DNA from: Methanobrevibacter sp.
Lineage (GTDB): Archaea > Methanobacteriota > Methanobacteria > Methanobacteriales > Methanobacteriaceae
DNA length: 64,000 nt
Assembly (NCBI RefSeq): GCF_030539665.1
Contig: NZ_JAUNXR010000002.1
Coordinates: 186,001 to 250,000, forward strand
Reading direction: 5' to 3'
Every line of letters starts with the position of its first letter. The first letter of the stretch is position 1. The notes under the pieces were generated by a model. It saw only the letters and a program-made list of their open reading frames with translations, had not been told where the DNA came from and did not search any database. Made by a program: the position numbers and the translations under genes. Of the stretch, positions 1-9,007 are shown piece after piece.

Positions 1-802
1 GGATGAAAGATTGGACAAGTTGGGATGCATTCTTTATGGGTTTGGAATATTGCTCACAATATACGGGTTTACAATAATTAACTCAATAATCGGATTTGTA
101 GTTACTGCAATTGGTTTGGTTCTTTTGCTCTCATTTATCATATGGGAACTTAAAGTAAAAAATCCGGTATTCAAAATAAGATTATTTAAAAACAAAGTCT
201 TTCTATCAGCAAATAGCGCTTCATTCATAAGCTATATAGCTACATTCATTGTGAATTATCTGTTGAACTACCATTTCCAGTACATATTGAACCTCAATCC
301 ACAAACTGCAGGTTTAATATTGATTGTGAATCCTTTAACAATGGCTATCATAGCACCAATATCCGGAAGGTTATCCGACAAGGTCAATGCTCAAAAATTA
401 GCTGCTTCAGGTATGGCAATAGTGACTCTCGGATTGATAATGCTGATCTTTTTGGATCAAGCCACACCACTTTGGGTCATTGTAGTTGCCATGATGTTTG
501 AAGGTATCGGATTTGGAATATTCACATCCCCGATTACGAATATTGTGATGAGTGCTGTTCCTCCAGAAGACAGCCCATTTGCATCAGTGGCTGTAACATT
601 TATGAGAGTGGTTGGACAAAGCACTAGCTTAGCTATGCTCACAATTATTTTTACAGTGATAATGGGAGATGTTATAATAAGCACATCTAACTTTAAAAAT
701 CTGATAGTAAGTTCACAAACAACATTTATTATATCAACTATTCTATGTGTAATAGCTACTTTTGCATGTTTAGTTGGAATAAAAGTAAAACCCAAAAATT
801 AG
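1..802 (+). CDS. MFS drug-efflux transporter (DHA2-like), 3' part
   Basis: C-terminal part of a major facilitator superfamily proton-driven exporter, cut by the window edge; the reading frame is open from base 2, so the first TTG at 11 is not the true start. It aligns by eye along its length with the second half of the two complete exporters at 44718-46097 and 46951-48333. Shared landmarks are VRLFKN-like text before a membrane helix, a SGRLSDK loop and the GFGxFxSPxTNxxMxxVP stretch. Seven or so hydrophobic helices are visible. Substrate is unknown. A hairpin overlaps the stop codon. Confidence 0.85.
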   Translation, partial: DERLDKLGCILYGFGILLTIYGFTIINSIIGFVVTAIGLVLLLSFIIWELKVKNPVFKIRLFKNKVFLSANSASFISYIATFIVNYLLNYHFQYILNLNPQTAGLILIVNPLTMAIIAPISGRLSDKVNAQKLAASGMAIVTLGLIMLIFLDQATPLWVIVVAMMFEGIGFGIFTSPITNIVMSAVPPEDSPFASVAVTFMRVVGQSTSLAMLTIIFTVIMGDVIISTSNFKNLIVSSQTTFIISTILCVIATFACLVGIKVKPKN

Positions 803-824
803 TTATTGATGATTTTCAATAACT
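801..824 (+). terminator. Hairpin terminator after MFS gene
   Basis: Nine-base arms AGTTATTGA and TCAATAACT enclose a six-base loop and overlap the MFS stop codon. A moderately T-rich stretch follows. It lies between convergent genes, so it may serve both. Confidence 0.5.
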
Positions 825-853
825 TAAATTTTATTAAAAAAAAAGTAAATGAA

Positions 854-1144
854 TTATTCGATTTCGATAACTCTTTCTCCATCATCATTTATATGACGGA
901 ATTCAATTAAATCATCTTTAATTTCGTTAAAATCAATTTCAACAGTCTGGTTTAAGATTTCACCATTTAATTGTAAGCTAACCCTAAGACCTTCTCCAGT
1001 CTGTTCGTCTTCTTCAATAATATTTAAAACTTCACCAGGAGCAAAAATCCTATTGTAAGAAAGTTCTAAAATATCCCTAATTTGAACATTGTTCCTAATA
1101 TACTCAATTGCTTCATCCACAGGCATTCTAATTTCTTCAACCAT
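854..1144 (-). CDS. Small conserved methanogen protein (DUF2097-like)
   Basis: A 96-residue acidic protein with no membrane segment. The ATG at 1144 is chosen because GGTGG precedes it; reading further upstream would run into the end of fwdC. It starts 34 bases after the fwdC stop on the same strand and is probably the last cistron of the fwd operon. Visible features are an N-terminal helix (EAIEYIRNN) followed by an SH3-like beta region (DILELSYNRIFAPGEVLNI). I believe it is DUF2097, a methanogen-specific family of unknown function, but that name is recalled rather than checked. Confidence 0.7.
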   Translation of the reverse strand: MVEEIRMPVDEAIEYIRNNVQIRDILELSYNRIFAPGEVLNIIEEDEQTGEGLRVSLQLNGEILNQTVEIDFNEIKDDLIEFRHINDDGERVIEIE

Positions 1145-1178
1145 TGAAACCACCAAAAAAGAAAAAGAATAAAAGGAA

Positions 1179-2045
1179 TTATAAATTCCTGTATTCTCTA
1201 ATTGAAGTATATTCGTCGTCGATTTCTCCATATTCAGACATTTTTTCTCTGTTAGCTTCAGCGTCTAAGTATAAAGAACCTTTACCGTTAAGACCAATGT
1301 CCCCAGTATATTTGATGTATTTTCCTTTGAAGGTTTCTCCATCTACTTCAGGATCTTCTACGATACCGTTGTAAATGAAACCTTCGAGTAATCTACCTAA
1401 TTTACCGTGGATAACGATAGTACCGTTTTTCATTTGTCCACCAGGCCAACGGTTTACGTTACCATCAATTTCGATAATACCTTTGGTCATGTGAATACCA
1501 GCTAAAATATCACAGTCACCTTTGACACGGATTTTACCACCAGTTAAACATTCACCACATTGTTTACCAGCATTACCGTAAACGATGATTTCTCCACCAG
1601 TCATACCTCTCCATTCACCAATGTAAGAAGCACCAGTGAATTCTTTGGTATTTCCAGTAATTTCAAGAGTACCACCAGACATTTCTCTTCCAGCGTGAGC
1701 AGCTGCATTTCCGTATACTTTAATGTGTCCTCCGGACATTTCAGCACCCACGTGAAGGTCTACGCTACCATTACATACAATGTCACCATCAGACATTTTA
1801 CAACCGATGTATTTAACTCTGTTTAAATCTCCGTTGAGAACCATTTTTACATCGCCAGCGCCAGCAGCTTCTCCTTCAACAGTAATGTCAAAGTAATCTG
1901 TAATTGGGAATCTGGAATTTCCAACAGGAACTTCATATTTTGCAAAATCTTCTTCAGTCCAGGTGTAAATTTCATCTGGAATTAACTCATCAAATTCTAA
2001 AGCGATTGAAGAAGTTTTTATTTGATCGAAAGTTATTGTTTTCAA
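1179..2045 (-). CDS. fwdC: Formylmethanofuran dehydrogenase subunit C
   Basis: Subunit of the tungsten/molybdenum formylmethanofuran dehydrogenase, which reduces CO2 and attaches it to methanofuran in the first step of methanogenesis. About 288 residues. The second half is a right-handed beta-helix built from repeats of the form GxxMxGGxIxIxGN, typical of FwdC and of the glutamate synthase C-terminal domain. The TTG at 2045 sits eight bases after a GAGG ribosome site, whereas the GTG at 2054 lies within that site, so TTG is preferred. Last recognised subunit gene of fwdHFGDBAC. Confidence 0.93.
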   Translation of the reverse strand: MKTITFDQIKTSSIALEFDELIPDEIYTWTEEDFAKYEVPVGNSRFPITDYFDITVEGEAAGAGDVKMVLNGDLNRVKYIGCKMSDGDIVCNGSVDLHVGAEMSGGHIKVYGNAAAHAGREMSGGTLEITGNTKEFTGASYIGEWRGMTGGEIIVYGNAGKQCGECLTGGKIRVKGDCDILAGIHMTKGIIEIDGNVNRWPGGQMKNGTIVIHGKLGRLLEGFIYNGIVEDPEVDGETFKGKYIKYTGDIGLNGKGSLYLDAEANREKMSEYGEIDDEYTSIREYRNL

Positions 2046-2059
2046 ACTAAACACCTCAT

Positions 2060-3766
2060 TTATCTTTCAACATCTATTCTAATTGGGTTTGATAAGTAGT
2101 GATCATGTACTGGATAGTTTTCCCATTTTACAGAGTAATATTGAGTGAAGAATGGCATGATTTTATCAATTACAGCTTGTTCTTCGTTTTCGTATCCTTT
2201 TACGTTAACCCAAATGTTTTGACTTTCTTTAACTTTTACGATTTCTTTATCTTTTACTAATATTTGACCATCTTTAATAGTGTATAAAGCAGTGTTGAAA
2301 CCTTCTTCAATAGCTGCGTATTCTCTATTAGGATCAATTTCATTAGGGTTTATGTCGTAAACAGCAATGTCAGCTTTGTATCCAGGAGTAAGTGCTCCTC
2401 TGTCAGCAAATCCGTGGATTTTAGCAGGTGCTGCTCTGGAAATAGTTGCAATATCATAGAAGTCGTAAACTCTGTCAAGTTCTGGAAGACCAGTTCTTTT
2501 GTGAGCCCATTTGTGAACTTCGTTGTCCATCATTTCTTGTCTTCTGTCACTACTCATTAACCAGGACATAATTCTTGGGTATCTTATGAATGGACCTGCG
2601 TTAGGGTGGTCAGTAGTTAAACATACTTTCCATGGGTCGTCAATTCTTAAGAACAATTCAAGACCAATAGCCCATTGTAAGGCACTAACTGGAGCTTTTG
2701 GTGCGTAGATACATGGAATGATACCAGCAGCGGTTTCACATTCAATATCTTTGTTAGCCCATTTTAATCCGGATAATTTGAATAAGTCGTATTCCATAGG
2801 TGCGTCTGCAGTCATAGTAGTTGTTTCATCGAGAGTTACTTGACCGATATCACAAGTTACGTGGTCAGCACCGTTAATGTATTTAGCAACTTCTTTTGCA
2901 CCTGAGTCAGCATCTTTCCAGCTGTTTCCACCGTAGGAGTGGAATTGAAGGTGACAAATGTGTACAGTTTGATCCCTGATAGTAGCTTTAGATGATTTTT
3001 TAATGTTTTTAATTGAATCTAAAGTTTCAAGAGTTGTAGGTACGTTTCCAGGGTGTCCTAAATCATTAGGGTGGATGTGGATTGAGTGAGGAAGACCTAA
3101 TTTTTCGTTTGCTTTAGCTAATGCTTGTACAACTTCTTTGGAGGTTACGTCAAAGTATGGTGCTTTGTCATTGTAACCGTGTACGTTCATACCCCAACCC
3201 CATGCTTCACTACCACAAGGGTTTACGATTTTTACACCGTATCCTTTGGATACTTTTAACCATGCAGAGATAAATGCTGCTAAATCTTCAATGTTGTTTT
3301 CTCTTGCATATTCCATTACAAACCAGTTGTTACCGAATAAGGATAATGCTGGAACATCTATGTTAGGAATAGTTGCGATTTCTTCGTGAGTGTGTTTTGC
3401 TTCAAGAGGTGGCATAGCTGCTTCTACAACAGTACCGTAACCTAATCTTGAGTATCTGTAACCAGTTGCAGGACAACTTGGGATAGAGAATCCTGATTCT
3501 GATCTTAAAATTTTAGTTTTTTGGGTTACTCCTCTTCTTGAATCTTCAGGTCTGTATAACCTTCCTACTACTAATTTTGGACCTGCAACGTGAGCGTGAG
3601 GGTCAACTCCAGCTGGCATAACTACTTTGTCAGTTACGTCAATTACTTCAGCATTTGGAGAAACACTGTCGACAATAATGTCATCTTTAATCATTATGTC
3701 CATTTTTTCTCCGTTTATTCCATTAGCTGGATCATAAACAATACCATTTTTAAGTATATACTCCAT
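2060..3766 (-). CDS. fwdA: Formylmethanofuran dehydrogenase subunit A (amidohydrolase)
   Basis: Binuclear zinc amidohydrolase subunit of Fwd that condenses formate with methanofuran. 568 residues, the family length. The metal-binding HxH is at residues 57 and 59, and Lys179 lies where structures of the family show the carboxylated metal-bridging lysine. A histidine-rich strand (HSIHIHPND) and the catalytic aspartate region TTDHPNAGP follow in order. The ATG has a good site (GGTG). Gaps of 8 bases to fwdB and 14 to fwdC indicate one transcript. Confidence 0.96.
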   Translation of the reverse strand: MEYILKNGIVYDPANGINGEKMDIMIKDDIIVDSVSPNAEVIDVTDKVVMPAGVDPHAHVAGPKLVVGRLYRPEDSRRGVTQKTKILRSESGFSIPSCPATGYRYSRLGYGTVVEAAMPPLEAKHTHEEIATIPNIDVPALSLFGNNWFVMEYARENNIEDLAAFISAWLKVSKGYGVKIVNPCGSEAWGWGMNVHGYNDKAPYFDVTSKEVVQALAKANEKLGLPHSIHIHPNDLGHPGNVPTTLETLDSIKNIKKSSKATIRDQTVHICHLQFHSYGGNSWKDADSGAKEVAKYINGADHVTCDIGQVTLDETTTMTADAPMEYDLFKLSGLKWANKDIECETAAGIIPCIYAPKAPVSALQWAIGLELFLRIDDPWKVCLTTDHPNAGPFIRYPRIMSWLMSSDRRQEMMDNEVHKWAHKRTGLPELDRVYDFYDIATISRAAPAKIHGFADRGALTPGYKADIAVYDINPNEIDPNREYAAIEEGFNTALYTIKDGQILVKDKEIVKVKESQNIWVNVKGYENEEQAVIDKIMPFFTQYYSVKWENYPVHDHYLSNPIRIDVER

Positions 3767-3774
3767 TATATCAC

Positions 3775-5151
3775 CTATAATGCGTTTGGATTTGGCACGT
3801 ATTTAGGAGCTACATTTGGCTCCGGCCTGAGTTTCATAACTCTTTCTTTAAGTTCTCTGACAATCCATTCGTCGTCACGACAGGTTTCTGGTTTGTCAAT
3901 AGCTTTTTTCATCCAAATAGGAACTCCGTCCATACGGTAACTTGTTCCTCCACATTCTACCGCAATGAATGAACCTGGTAATACTACATCAGCAAGTTCG
4001 GTGGAAGGTCCCCAGTGGATATCGATTTGAATAACAGGAATGTCAGCTAAGTGTTGGTTTGCTCCGTTAGGGAAGTGAGCACCAGGGTCAGCTGCAATAA
4101 CCATGAAACAGTCTGGTTCTTTTCTGGTTAATAAATCGATAGTGTTGGTTTCTCCTAACATATATCTTGGAGTACCTCTAGCGAAGTCAACACCAAATGC
4201 AAATCCAGTTTCGAAAGCCATGAAAATGTTGAAACCGTTTACGTTAAAGTGACCTCTCATAGGAGTAAGTCCCCATTTACTGTATTTGTTTAAGTCTTGA
4301 ACCATTTTAATTGCAATATCAATGTTTCTTTGTTTTGATAAAGTGTGGGTTAAACCTAAACCGAAGAATAAAACACCGAATTCAGCAGCTTTCATTTCTT
4401 CTACTAATTCGTAAATATCTTCTTTAGGAATTCCAGAAATTACATCTTGGTATAATTCTTTTCCTCTTAATACAGCTCTAATAGCATTGTAGAAACCGTA
4501 GTCCCCGTTTTGTTCGAATCCAATCCATTTGTCAGACATTTTTGCAGTATCTGAGAATTTAGGATCCATGGTAACAACAGTTCTGTCGAATCTTCCTCTT
4601 TGTCTGAAGTATCCACGACAGAATACAGCATAACGTGCCATGTGTCTTGGGTGAGAGTTCATTGCGTTACTTCCAGAGTATGCAACAACATCTGCTCTGT
4701 TTTGAACTTCCCCTAAAGTTTGAATAGGGTAACCTGCGTTTTGAACAGCTTGTAAACTTGGTCCGTGACAGATAGTAGCTTGGTTATCTAATACAGCACC
4801 GATGTATTCACCTAATTCTAAACCTTCTTTCATACATTCGGTGGAAGTTTCAGACCAACCGTAGAATACTGGTCTTACAGAGTTTGCAATGTATTCTGCA
4901 GCTTTATCTAAAGCAGTATCCCAGTCTACTTCCATAAGTTCTCCGTTTTCATCCCTAATCATAGGAACTAATAATCTTTGGTCCATATCTTCCATAATTT
5001 TACTTGCACCTAATCTGCAAGCGTGTCTTACAGCTACAACATGACCATCTTTTACTAAATAATCTAAATCATCACAGTTACATCCACAGAATGCGCATGT
5101 ACAGTTTTCTACAATTTCATCGTAATCTGTTACAGGTGGCTCATAACTCAT
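3775..5151 (-). CDS. fwdB: Formylmethanofuran dehydrogenase subunit B (Mo/W catalytic)
   Basis: Catalytic subunit holding the bis-pyranopterin tungsten or molybdenum site, where CO2 is reduced to formate. Numbering from a TTG at 5157, a [4Fe-4S] set C21-x2-C24-x3-C28 with C47 precedes the metal ligand Cys130 (ATICHGPS). That ligand is an ordinary TGT cysteine, not selenocysteine. I prefer the ATG at 5151 (GGAG ten bases upstream), which overlaps the end of fwdD by 11 bases. Gene order D-B-A-C differs from the D-A-C-B order I recall for Methanothermobacter. Confidence 0.95.
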   Translation of the reverse strand: MSYEPPVTDYDEIVENCTCAFCGCNCDDLDYLVKDGHVVAVRHACRLGASKIMEDMDQRLLVPMIRDENGELMEVDWDTALDKAAEYIANSVRPVFYGWSETSTECMKEGLELGEYIGAVLDNQATICHGPSLQAVQNAGYPIQTLGEVQNRADVVAYSGSNAMNSHPRHMARYAVFCRGYFRQRGRFDRTVVTMDPKFSDTAKMSDKWIGFEQNGDYGFYNAIRAVLRGKELYQDVISGIPKEDIYELVEEMKAAEFGVLFFGLGLTHTLSKQRNIDIAIKMVQDLNKYSKWGLTPMRGHFNVNGFNIFMAFETGFAFGVDFARGTPRYMLGETNTIDLLTRKEPDCFMVIAADPGAHFPNGANQHLADIPVIQIDIHWGPSTELADVVLPGSFIAVECGGTSYRMDGVPIWMKKAIDKPETCRDDEWIVRELKERVMKLRPEPNVAPKYVPNPNAL

Positions 5152-5710
5152 GATCAATCAACTCCTTCCATTTACGTCCTTTATATACTGGTAATTCTCC
5201 TAATGATTCCATGTTTTCAACTACGTCATCATCATCTTCATCGACGTATTTTTTGTAAACCCATCTCATTAAGTCAGCCATGAGTAATACTTTTCTGTCG
5301 GTTTTTTCTACAGTACATTTAATTCCTTTGTAGGTAGGGTCAGAACAACAGTAAGTATCTGGACTTACGATGGTGTTAGCCCAAGGTCCTTTACAAATGA
5401 ATACGGTACCTTCGTGAGGTGCATCTCTTGAAACTGCAGCGTTTAAAACAACTTCACCCCAGTCGGTTTTAACAAGTACAGTATCCCAGTTGTTTACACC
5501 TAATTTTGCCATGTCTCTTGGATCCATGTAACAAGTACCTGAAGCGTTTTTGTATTCTTCTTTTAAGGTTGAACCTCTTTTCTTACAAGCTCCTTGGTAG
5601 ATGTCTGATCCAGTATTTAACATACATTTGAGAACGTCAGTGGTACCTTCTCCAGTAATTTTTACATCTGGTACTACTGGTTTTTCTAAATAAGTATTAG
5701 CGTAATGCAT
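5141..5710 (-). CDS. fwdD: Formylmethanofuran dehydrogenase subunit D
   Basis: Molybdopterin-dinucleotide-binding subunit that caps the catalytic FwdB subunit. The ATG at 5710 (GAGG nine bases upstream) gives 189 residues; reading upstream would overlap fwdG. The beta-barrel core contains [10 protein letters not shown] and [12 protein letters not shown], typical of the family. As I recall, FwdD of Methanothermobacter is about 130 residues, so this copy has an extra C-terminal segment with a DEDDDD acidic patch. It overlaps fwdB by 11 bases. Confidence 0.92.
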   Translation of the reverse strand: MHYANTYLEKPVVPDVKITGEGTTDVLKCMLNTGSDIYQGACKKRGSTLKEEYKNASGTCYMDPRDMAKLGVNNWDTVLVKTDWGEVVLNAAVSRDAPHEGTVFICKGPWANTIVSPDTYCCSDPTYKGIKCTVEKTDRKVLLMADLMRWVYKKYVDEDDDDVVENMESLGELPVYKGRKWKELIDHEL

Positions 5711-5721
5711 ATTATCATCCT

Positions 5722-5952
5722 CTATTCTAACCATATAGCGTTTACAGGACAGAACATTTGACATGTTCCACATTCCTCACAGTTTTCGACAGTAAAAAGT
5801 TTAATGAATCCATTTTCTACCATCATGATAACTTCTTCAGTTTTTGCTCCGTTACCACCAGCATTTTCCGGACTGATACGAGCATTTACAGGACATGCGA
5901 TTACACAAACACCGCAACCTAAACAATTATCTTGATTTACTCTAAGTTCCAT
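5722..5952 (-). CDS. fwdG: Formylmethanofuran dehydrogenase subunit G, 2[4Fe-4S] ferredoxin
   Basis: A 76-residue ferredoxin with two complete CxxCxxCxxxC sets: C10, C13, C16, C20 and C58, C61, C64, C68. It passes electrons between the polyferredoxin FwdF and the catalytic subunits. The two cluster motifs are separated by an unusually long 37-residue spacer, expected for this subunit. AGGTG precedes the ATG. It lies 8 bases after fwdF and 11 before fwdD. Confidence 0.93.
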   Translation of the reverse strand: MELRVNQDNCLGCGVCVIACPVNARISPENAGGNGAKTEEVIMMVENGFIKLFTVENCEECGTCQMFCPVNAIWLE

Positions 5953-5960
5953 CTTATCAC

Positions 5961-7052
5961 CTAGTTTTTAAGTGCGTTAATAGCATCAATCCAAGTTTCG
6001 GATTTAGTAGGAGTACAGTTTACACCAGTTCTTGTTACAGTAATAGCGCCGTTTGGACAACCATTAGCACAAGCACCACAGCTAATACAGTATTCTTTTT
6101 TAACAGACATGTGTTCTAATCTGTCACCTGGTTCTTTGGAAACAGGGAATGCTAATGCATCACATGGACAAATATCTACACAAGCACCACAGGTTTGACA
6201 TAATTCTTGGTCAATGTTAATGTCTCCTTCAAATGGTTTAGAATGAGTTGCTGCTCCGGTAGGACAGACACCTTGACACCATCCACAGTATACACAAACG
6301 GTTTCATCTATAATGGAGTTACCTTTTGTAACTGCTTTTGCTGGGTCAATATCATATTCACCGTAGGAACAAGATCTACATACTGCTTTAATAGCTTTTT
6401 CAGGACAAACTTTTTTACAGATAAGACAGTAAACACATTTGTCTTTGTCTATTACGATAGATTCTTCACCGGTAACAGGGTCTACGGTAATTGCTTCAGC
6501 AGGACACATTTCTTCACAAATACCACAGTAAATACATTTTTCATCATCTACTGAAATTTCACCAGATACTAAGTCTCTACGTACTGGTAATTCTCTTTCG
6601 ATGGTGATTGCGTCACGAGGACATGCAATTTCACATTTTTCACAGTAAATACATTCATCATCATCAATAGCGGAATAGCTAGTGTAATGAGGATATGCTT
6701 CAATTTCACTGATTGGAACTCCGTCAATGGTTAATTGTAATGCTCCAACAGGACAAACTCCACTACACATACCACAGAGAACACATTTGTCTTCGTTGAT
6801 GTTTAATTTTTCAGCATCAATATCTGCTATGATGTTTTGTGCGATTTTTTCATGACCACTGAAATAGGTGTTGATTCTACGACGAGCGTTAGTAGCAATC
6901 GCATTTAAGTCAATAGCACCAACAGGACAAGTTGATTCACAAAGACCGCAACCAATACAAATATGATTTTTAAAAGACAAATCTCTGATTTCCTCTGATG
7001 ACCTAGTTATTTTAAAGTCATTGCCTTTAACATCTTTTATATTATTGATCAT
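5961..7052 (-). CDS. fwdF: Polyferredoxin subunit F of formylmethanofuran dehydrogenase
   Basis: Polyferredoxin of 363 residues with eight CxxCxxCxxxCP cluster motifs, enough for eight [4Fe-4S] centres, forming the electron wire that feeds Fwd. Two additional cysteines (CRSC) lie between the fifth and sixth motifs. The ATG at 7052 is one base after the fwdH stop, with the GGAG inside the end of fwdH, so translation is coupled; a longer frame upstream would overlap fwdH and is rejected. Confidence 0.94.
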   Translation of the reverse strand: MINNIKDVKGNDFKITRSSEEIRDLSFKNHICIGCGLCESTCPVGAIDLNAIATNARRRINTYFSGHEKIAQNIIADIDAEKLNINEDKCVLCGMCSGVCPVGALQLTIDGVPISEIEAYPHYTSYSAIDDDECIYCEKCEIACPRDAITIERELPVRRDLVSGEISVDDEKCIYCGICEEMCPAEAITVDPVTGEESIVIDKDKCVYCLICKKVCPEKAIKAVCRSCSYGEYDIDPAKAVTKGNSIIDETVCVYCGWCQGVCPTGAATHSKPFEGDINIDQELCQTCGACVDICPCDALAFPVSKEPGDRLEHMSVKKEYCISCGACANGCPNGAITVTRTGVNCTPTKSETWIDAINALKN

Positions 7053-7053
7053 T

Positions 7054-7503
7054 TTAAATCTCCAAAATTTTAATTGAGTTTGTTGGGCACTCATCTACAC
7101 ATAGATTACATCCACAACAATCACTGGAGTCTATTTGAGCTTTAAGAGATTCTAATTTAATAGAATTCATAAAACACAAATTTACACACAATCCACAGCC
7201 AATACAAGTATTGCCTATATGTCCTTCAAATTGTTTATCTTGACATATTTTAACAATTTTACGACATTTTTCCGGTTCATCAAAAAGAACTTGGGACATT
7301 GATAAAAAATCTGCAGGAGTTAATTCTGTAATTGTTTTAGCAACATCTATAGAATTCCATGATAAGTTTCGACCATTCAAATAATGAGAAACAGTAGACC
7401 TATCAATACCTAACTCATCAGCTATATGCTGCTGACTTTTACCTTGTTCTTTTAACTTGACTGCCGCCAAGTATTTTAAACCAGATGCAATATGTTTTGG
7501 CAT
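7054..7503 (-). CDS. fwdH: HTH-ferredoxin protein, first gene of the fwd operon (FwdH-like)
   Basis: A 149-residue two-part protein. Residues 11-46 form a helix-turn-helix of the Xre/Cro type (SQQHIADELGIDRSTVSHYL). Residues 100-139 carry two [4Fe-4S] sets: C100, C103, C106, C110 and C129, C132, C135, C139; the first lacks the usual proline after its fourth cysteine. I chose the ATG at 7503 because GGTGG lies five bases upstream. The symbol follows gene order and may cover a regulator rather than a structural subunit. The 19-base palindrome at 7514-7532 lies just upstream. Confidence 0.8.
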   Translation of the reverse strand: MPKHIASGLKYLAAVKLKEQGKSQQHIADELGIDRSTVSHYLNGRNLSWNSIDVAKTITELTPADFLSMSQVLFDEPEKCRKIVKICQDKQFEGHIGNTCIGCGLCVNLCFMNSIKLESLKAQIDSSDCCGCNLCVDECPTNSIKILEI

Positions 7504-7513
7504 TTCATCCACC

Positions 7514-7532
7514 ATGTGTAATATATACACAT
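7514..7532. promoter_or_regulatory. Palindromic operator at the fwd start
   Basis: Perfect palindrome ATGTGTA-ATATA-TACACAT ending 11 bases upstream of the fwdH ATG. A plausible TATA element (TTTATTAATA read on the minus strand) lies at about 7543-7552, which puts the predicted transcription start inside the palindrome. That position would suit repression. Two related sites lie at 7591-7609 and 7837-7855. Confidence 0.7.
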
Positions 7533-7590
7533 ATGTTTCCTATTAATAAATACTTGTTGTCTAGAATTAAATAGAAAGACATATATATTA

Positions 7591-7609
7591 TTGTGTTGTA
7601 TCTACACTT
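7591..7609. promoter_or_regulatory. Degenerate copy of the fwd/mobB operator
   Basis: TTGTGTT-GTATC-TACACTT matches ATGTGTA-N5-TACACAT at 11 of the 14 arm positions with the same five-base centre. It lies upstream of the putative fwd TATA element in the fwd/mobB divergent region. Confidence 0.45.
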
Positions 7610-7836
7610 TTTAAAAAAATTTTATGGGTTAAAACAACCAATAGAAACTAAAAACAGTTATTAATAAATATTAAATTAAAACAAGTTCAATTAAAACTAA
7701 TATAGTAATATGCATGATTATAAGTCCTTGAAATTACTATTTTTTAAGAAAAATGGGAAAATTTAGTAATAAAATATAGGTAAAAAAGTAATACAAAAAT
7801 GGCCTTTTTCAAGGAAAATTTTTAAGTTTGCCTAAA

Positions 7837-7855
7837 ATGTGTAGTTACTACACAT
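7837..7855. promoter_or_regulatory. Palindromic operator on the mobB side
   Basis: Perfect palindrome ATGTGTA-GTTAC-TACACAT, with arms identical to those of the site at 7514-7532 and the same spacing. It ends 70 bases before the mobB ATG and about 15 bases before a TATA-like stretch (TTAAATATA near 7870). The rest of 7533-7925 is AT-rich with no gene that I can see. Confidence 0.7.
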
Positions 7856-7925
7856 CATAAAACACCAAATTAAATATAATACAAAATACATATTATTAAT
7901 TAACACATTAAAGGAGCTAAACATC

Positions 7926-8642
7926 ATGCAAATAGTTTCAGTTGTTGGTAAAAAAAATAGTGGCAAAACCTCATTGACTATAAAACTTATAGAAGCTCTA
8001 AGAAAAAGGGGTTATAAAGTAGCCACTATAAAACATTCACATCACACAATGGAAATGGACAAAGAAAATACTGATACCTGGAGACACAAGCAAGCAGGAT
8101 CACAACTAGTAGTTGGAATTGGATCCACCACATTTTTCAATGTGCAGAATATCCTGGATTTGGACAGGCTACTGTTTCTAATTGAAGTGATGGATGATGT
8201 GGATTTTGTTGTAATTGAAGGGTTTAAAAACTACAACTATCCAAAAATAGCCACATCACCAAATGTTGTTGATGAATACACAATAACAGAAGTTAATTCA
8301 TTTGAAATAACACCTGAAGAAATAGAAGAATTAATTGACCTTATTGAACAAAAAGGTTATGGAATTGTAAATACCCTTTACAATGACGAATGCGGATACA
8401 ATGACGGGGATTCCATTGCAAAAGAAATAATAAAAGGAAACGTATCCCTCGATGAATTGGATTCAGTGGATGTGGCGCTATCCGTAGACGGCAAAGTGGT
8501 AGGACTTAACGAATTTGTAAGTGATTTTATAAAACAAACATTTCTCGGCATGCTTAAAACCTTAAACATAGAAAACTTCGGTGCAAAAGATTTAAATAAA
8601 GTGGAGTTACTAATAAGAAATACAAATCATGGAGATGATTAA
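7926..8642 (+). CDS. mobB: Molybdopterin-guanine dinucleotide biosynthesis protein MobB with extra C-terminal module
   Basis: P-loop GTPase that supports attachment of GMP to molybdopterin, the cofactor form used by Fwd and Fdh. The Walker A motif GKKNSGKTS is at residues 8-16, followed by IKHSHH and the conserved VVIEGFKNY strand near residue 100. After about residue 180 there is a separate module (GLNEFVSDF...LGMLKTLN) that recurs twice in the next protein. AAAGGAG lies 8 bases before the ATG. First gene of the plus-strand unit divergent from fwd. Confidence 0.9.
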   Translation: MQIVSVVGKKNSGKTSLTIKLIEALRKRGYKVATIKHSHHTMEMDKENTDTWRHKQAGSQLVVGIGSTTFFNVQNILDLDRLLFLIEVMDDVDFVVIEGFKNYNYPKIATSPNVVDEYTITEVNSFEITPEEIEELIDLIEQKGYGIVNTLYNDECGYNDGDSIAKEIIKGNVSLDELDSVDVALSVDGKVVGLNEFVSDFIKQTFLGMLKTLNIENFGAKDLNKVELLIRNTNHGDD

Positions 8643-8643
8643 C

Positions 8644-9003
8644 ATGCATTCAGATTATGTAAATGATGGAATTGAATTATTAGTAAACAATACTGAAATC
8701 GGTTTAAATGAATTTGCAAGTAGCTTTTTAAAAGACAGCTTATTTGGAATGATCAGTGCTTTAAACACTGAAGAATATGACATTAGCTCAATTGAAAAAG
8801 CTACCATTGAAATCGAAAAAATAAACCCTGAACATATGAATAGAGCAGAAATTGCTTTAACAGTCAATGAAAAAGCTATCGGCATTAACGAATTTGTAAG
8901 TGGAATAATGAAAGAGTCCATTTATGGAATGGTAAAAGCATTAAACACTGAAAAATTTGGAATCGATGCTATAGAAAACATTGATATAAAAATTGAAAAA
9001 TGA
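8644..9003 (+). CDS. Small protein of two MobB C-terminal-type repeats
   Basis: A 119-residue soluble protein made almost entirely of two copies (about residues 9-58 and 69-117) of the module at the end of MobB. Each copy has a strand (LxVNxxxIG), the signature NEFxSxxxK, an (F/Y)GM(I/V)xALNTE helix and a closing strand of alternating isoleucines. The ATG at 8644 follows the GGAG at 8631; an ATG at 8629 in frame is possible. Placement between mobB and moaA suggests a role in molybdopterin cofactor making or delivery; the biochemical function is unknown. Confidence 0.75.
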   Translation: MHSDYVNDGIELLVNNTEIGLNEFASSFLKDSLFGMISALNTEEYDISSIEKATIEIEKINPEHMNRAEIALTVNEKAIGINEFVSGIMKESIYGMVKALNTEKFGIDAIENIDIKIEK

Positions 9004-9007
9004 TTTT

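Noticed and set aside
5961-7094. Long open frames opposite fwd and fdh genes
   Set aside because: They follow from codon bias of the real genes on the other strand, lack ribosome sites and have Cys/Ser-rich or low-complexity translations.
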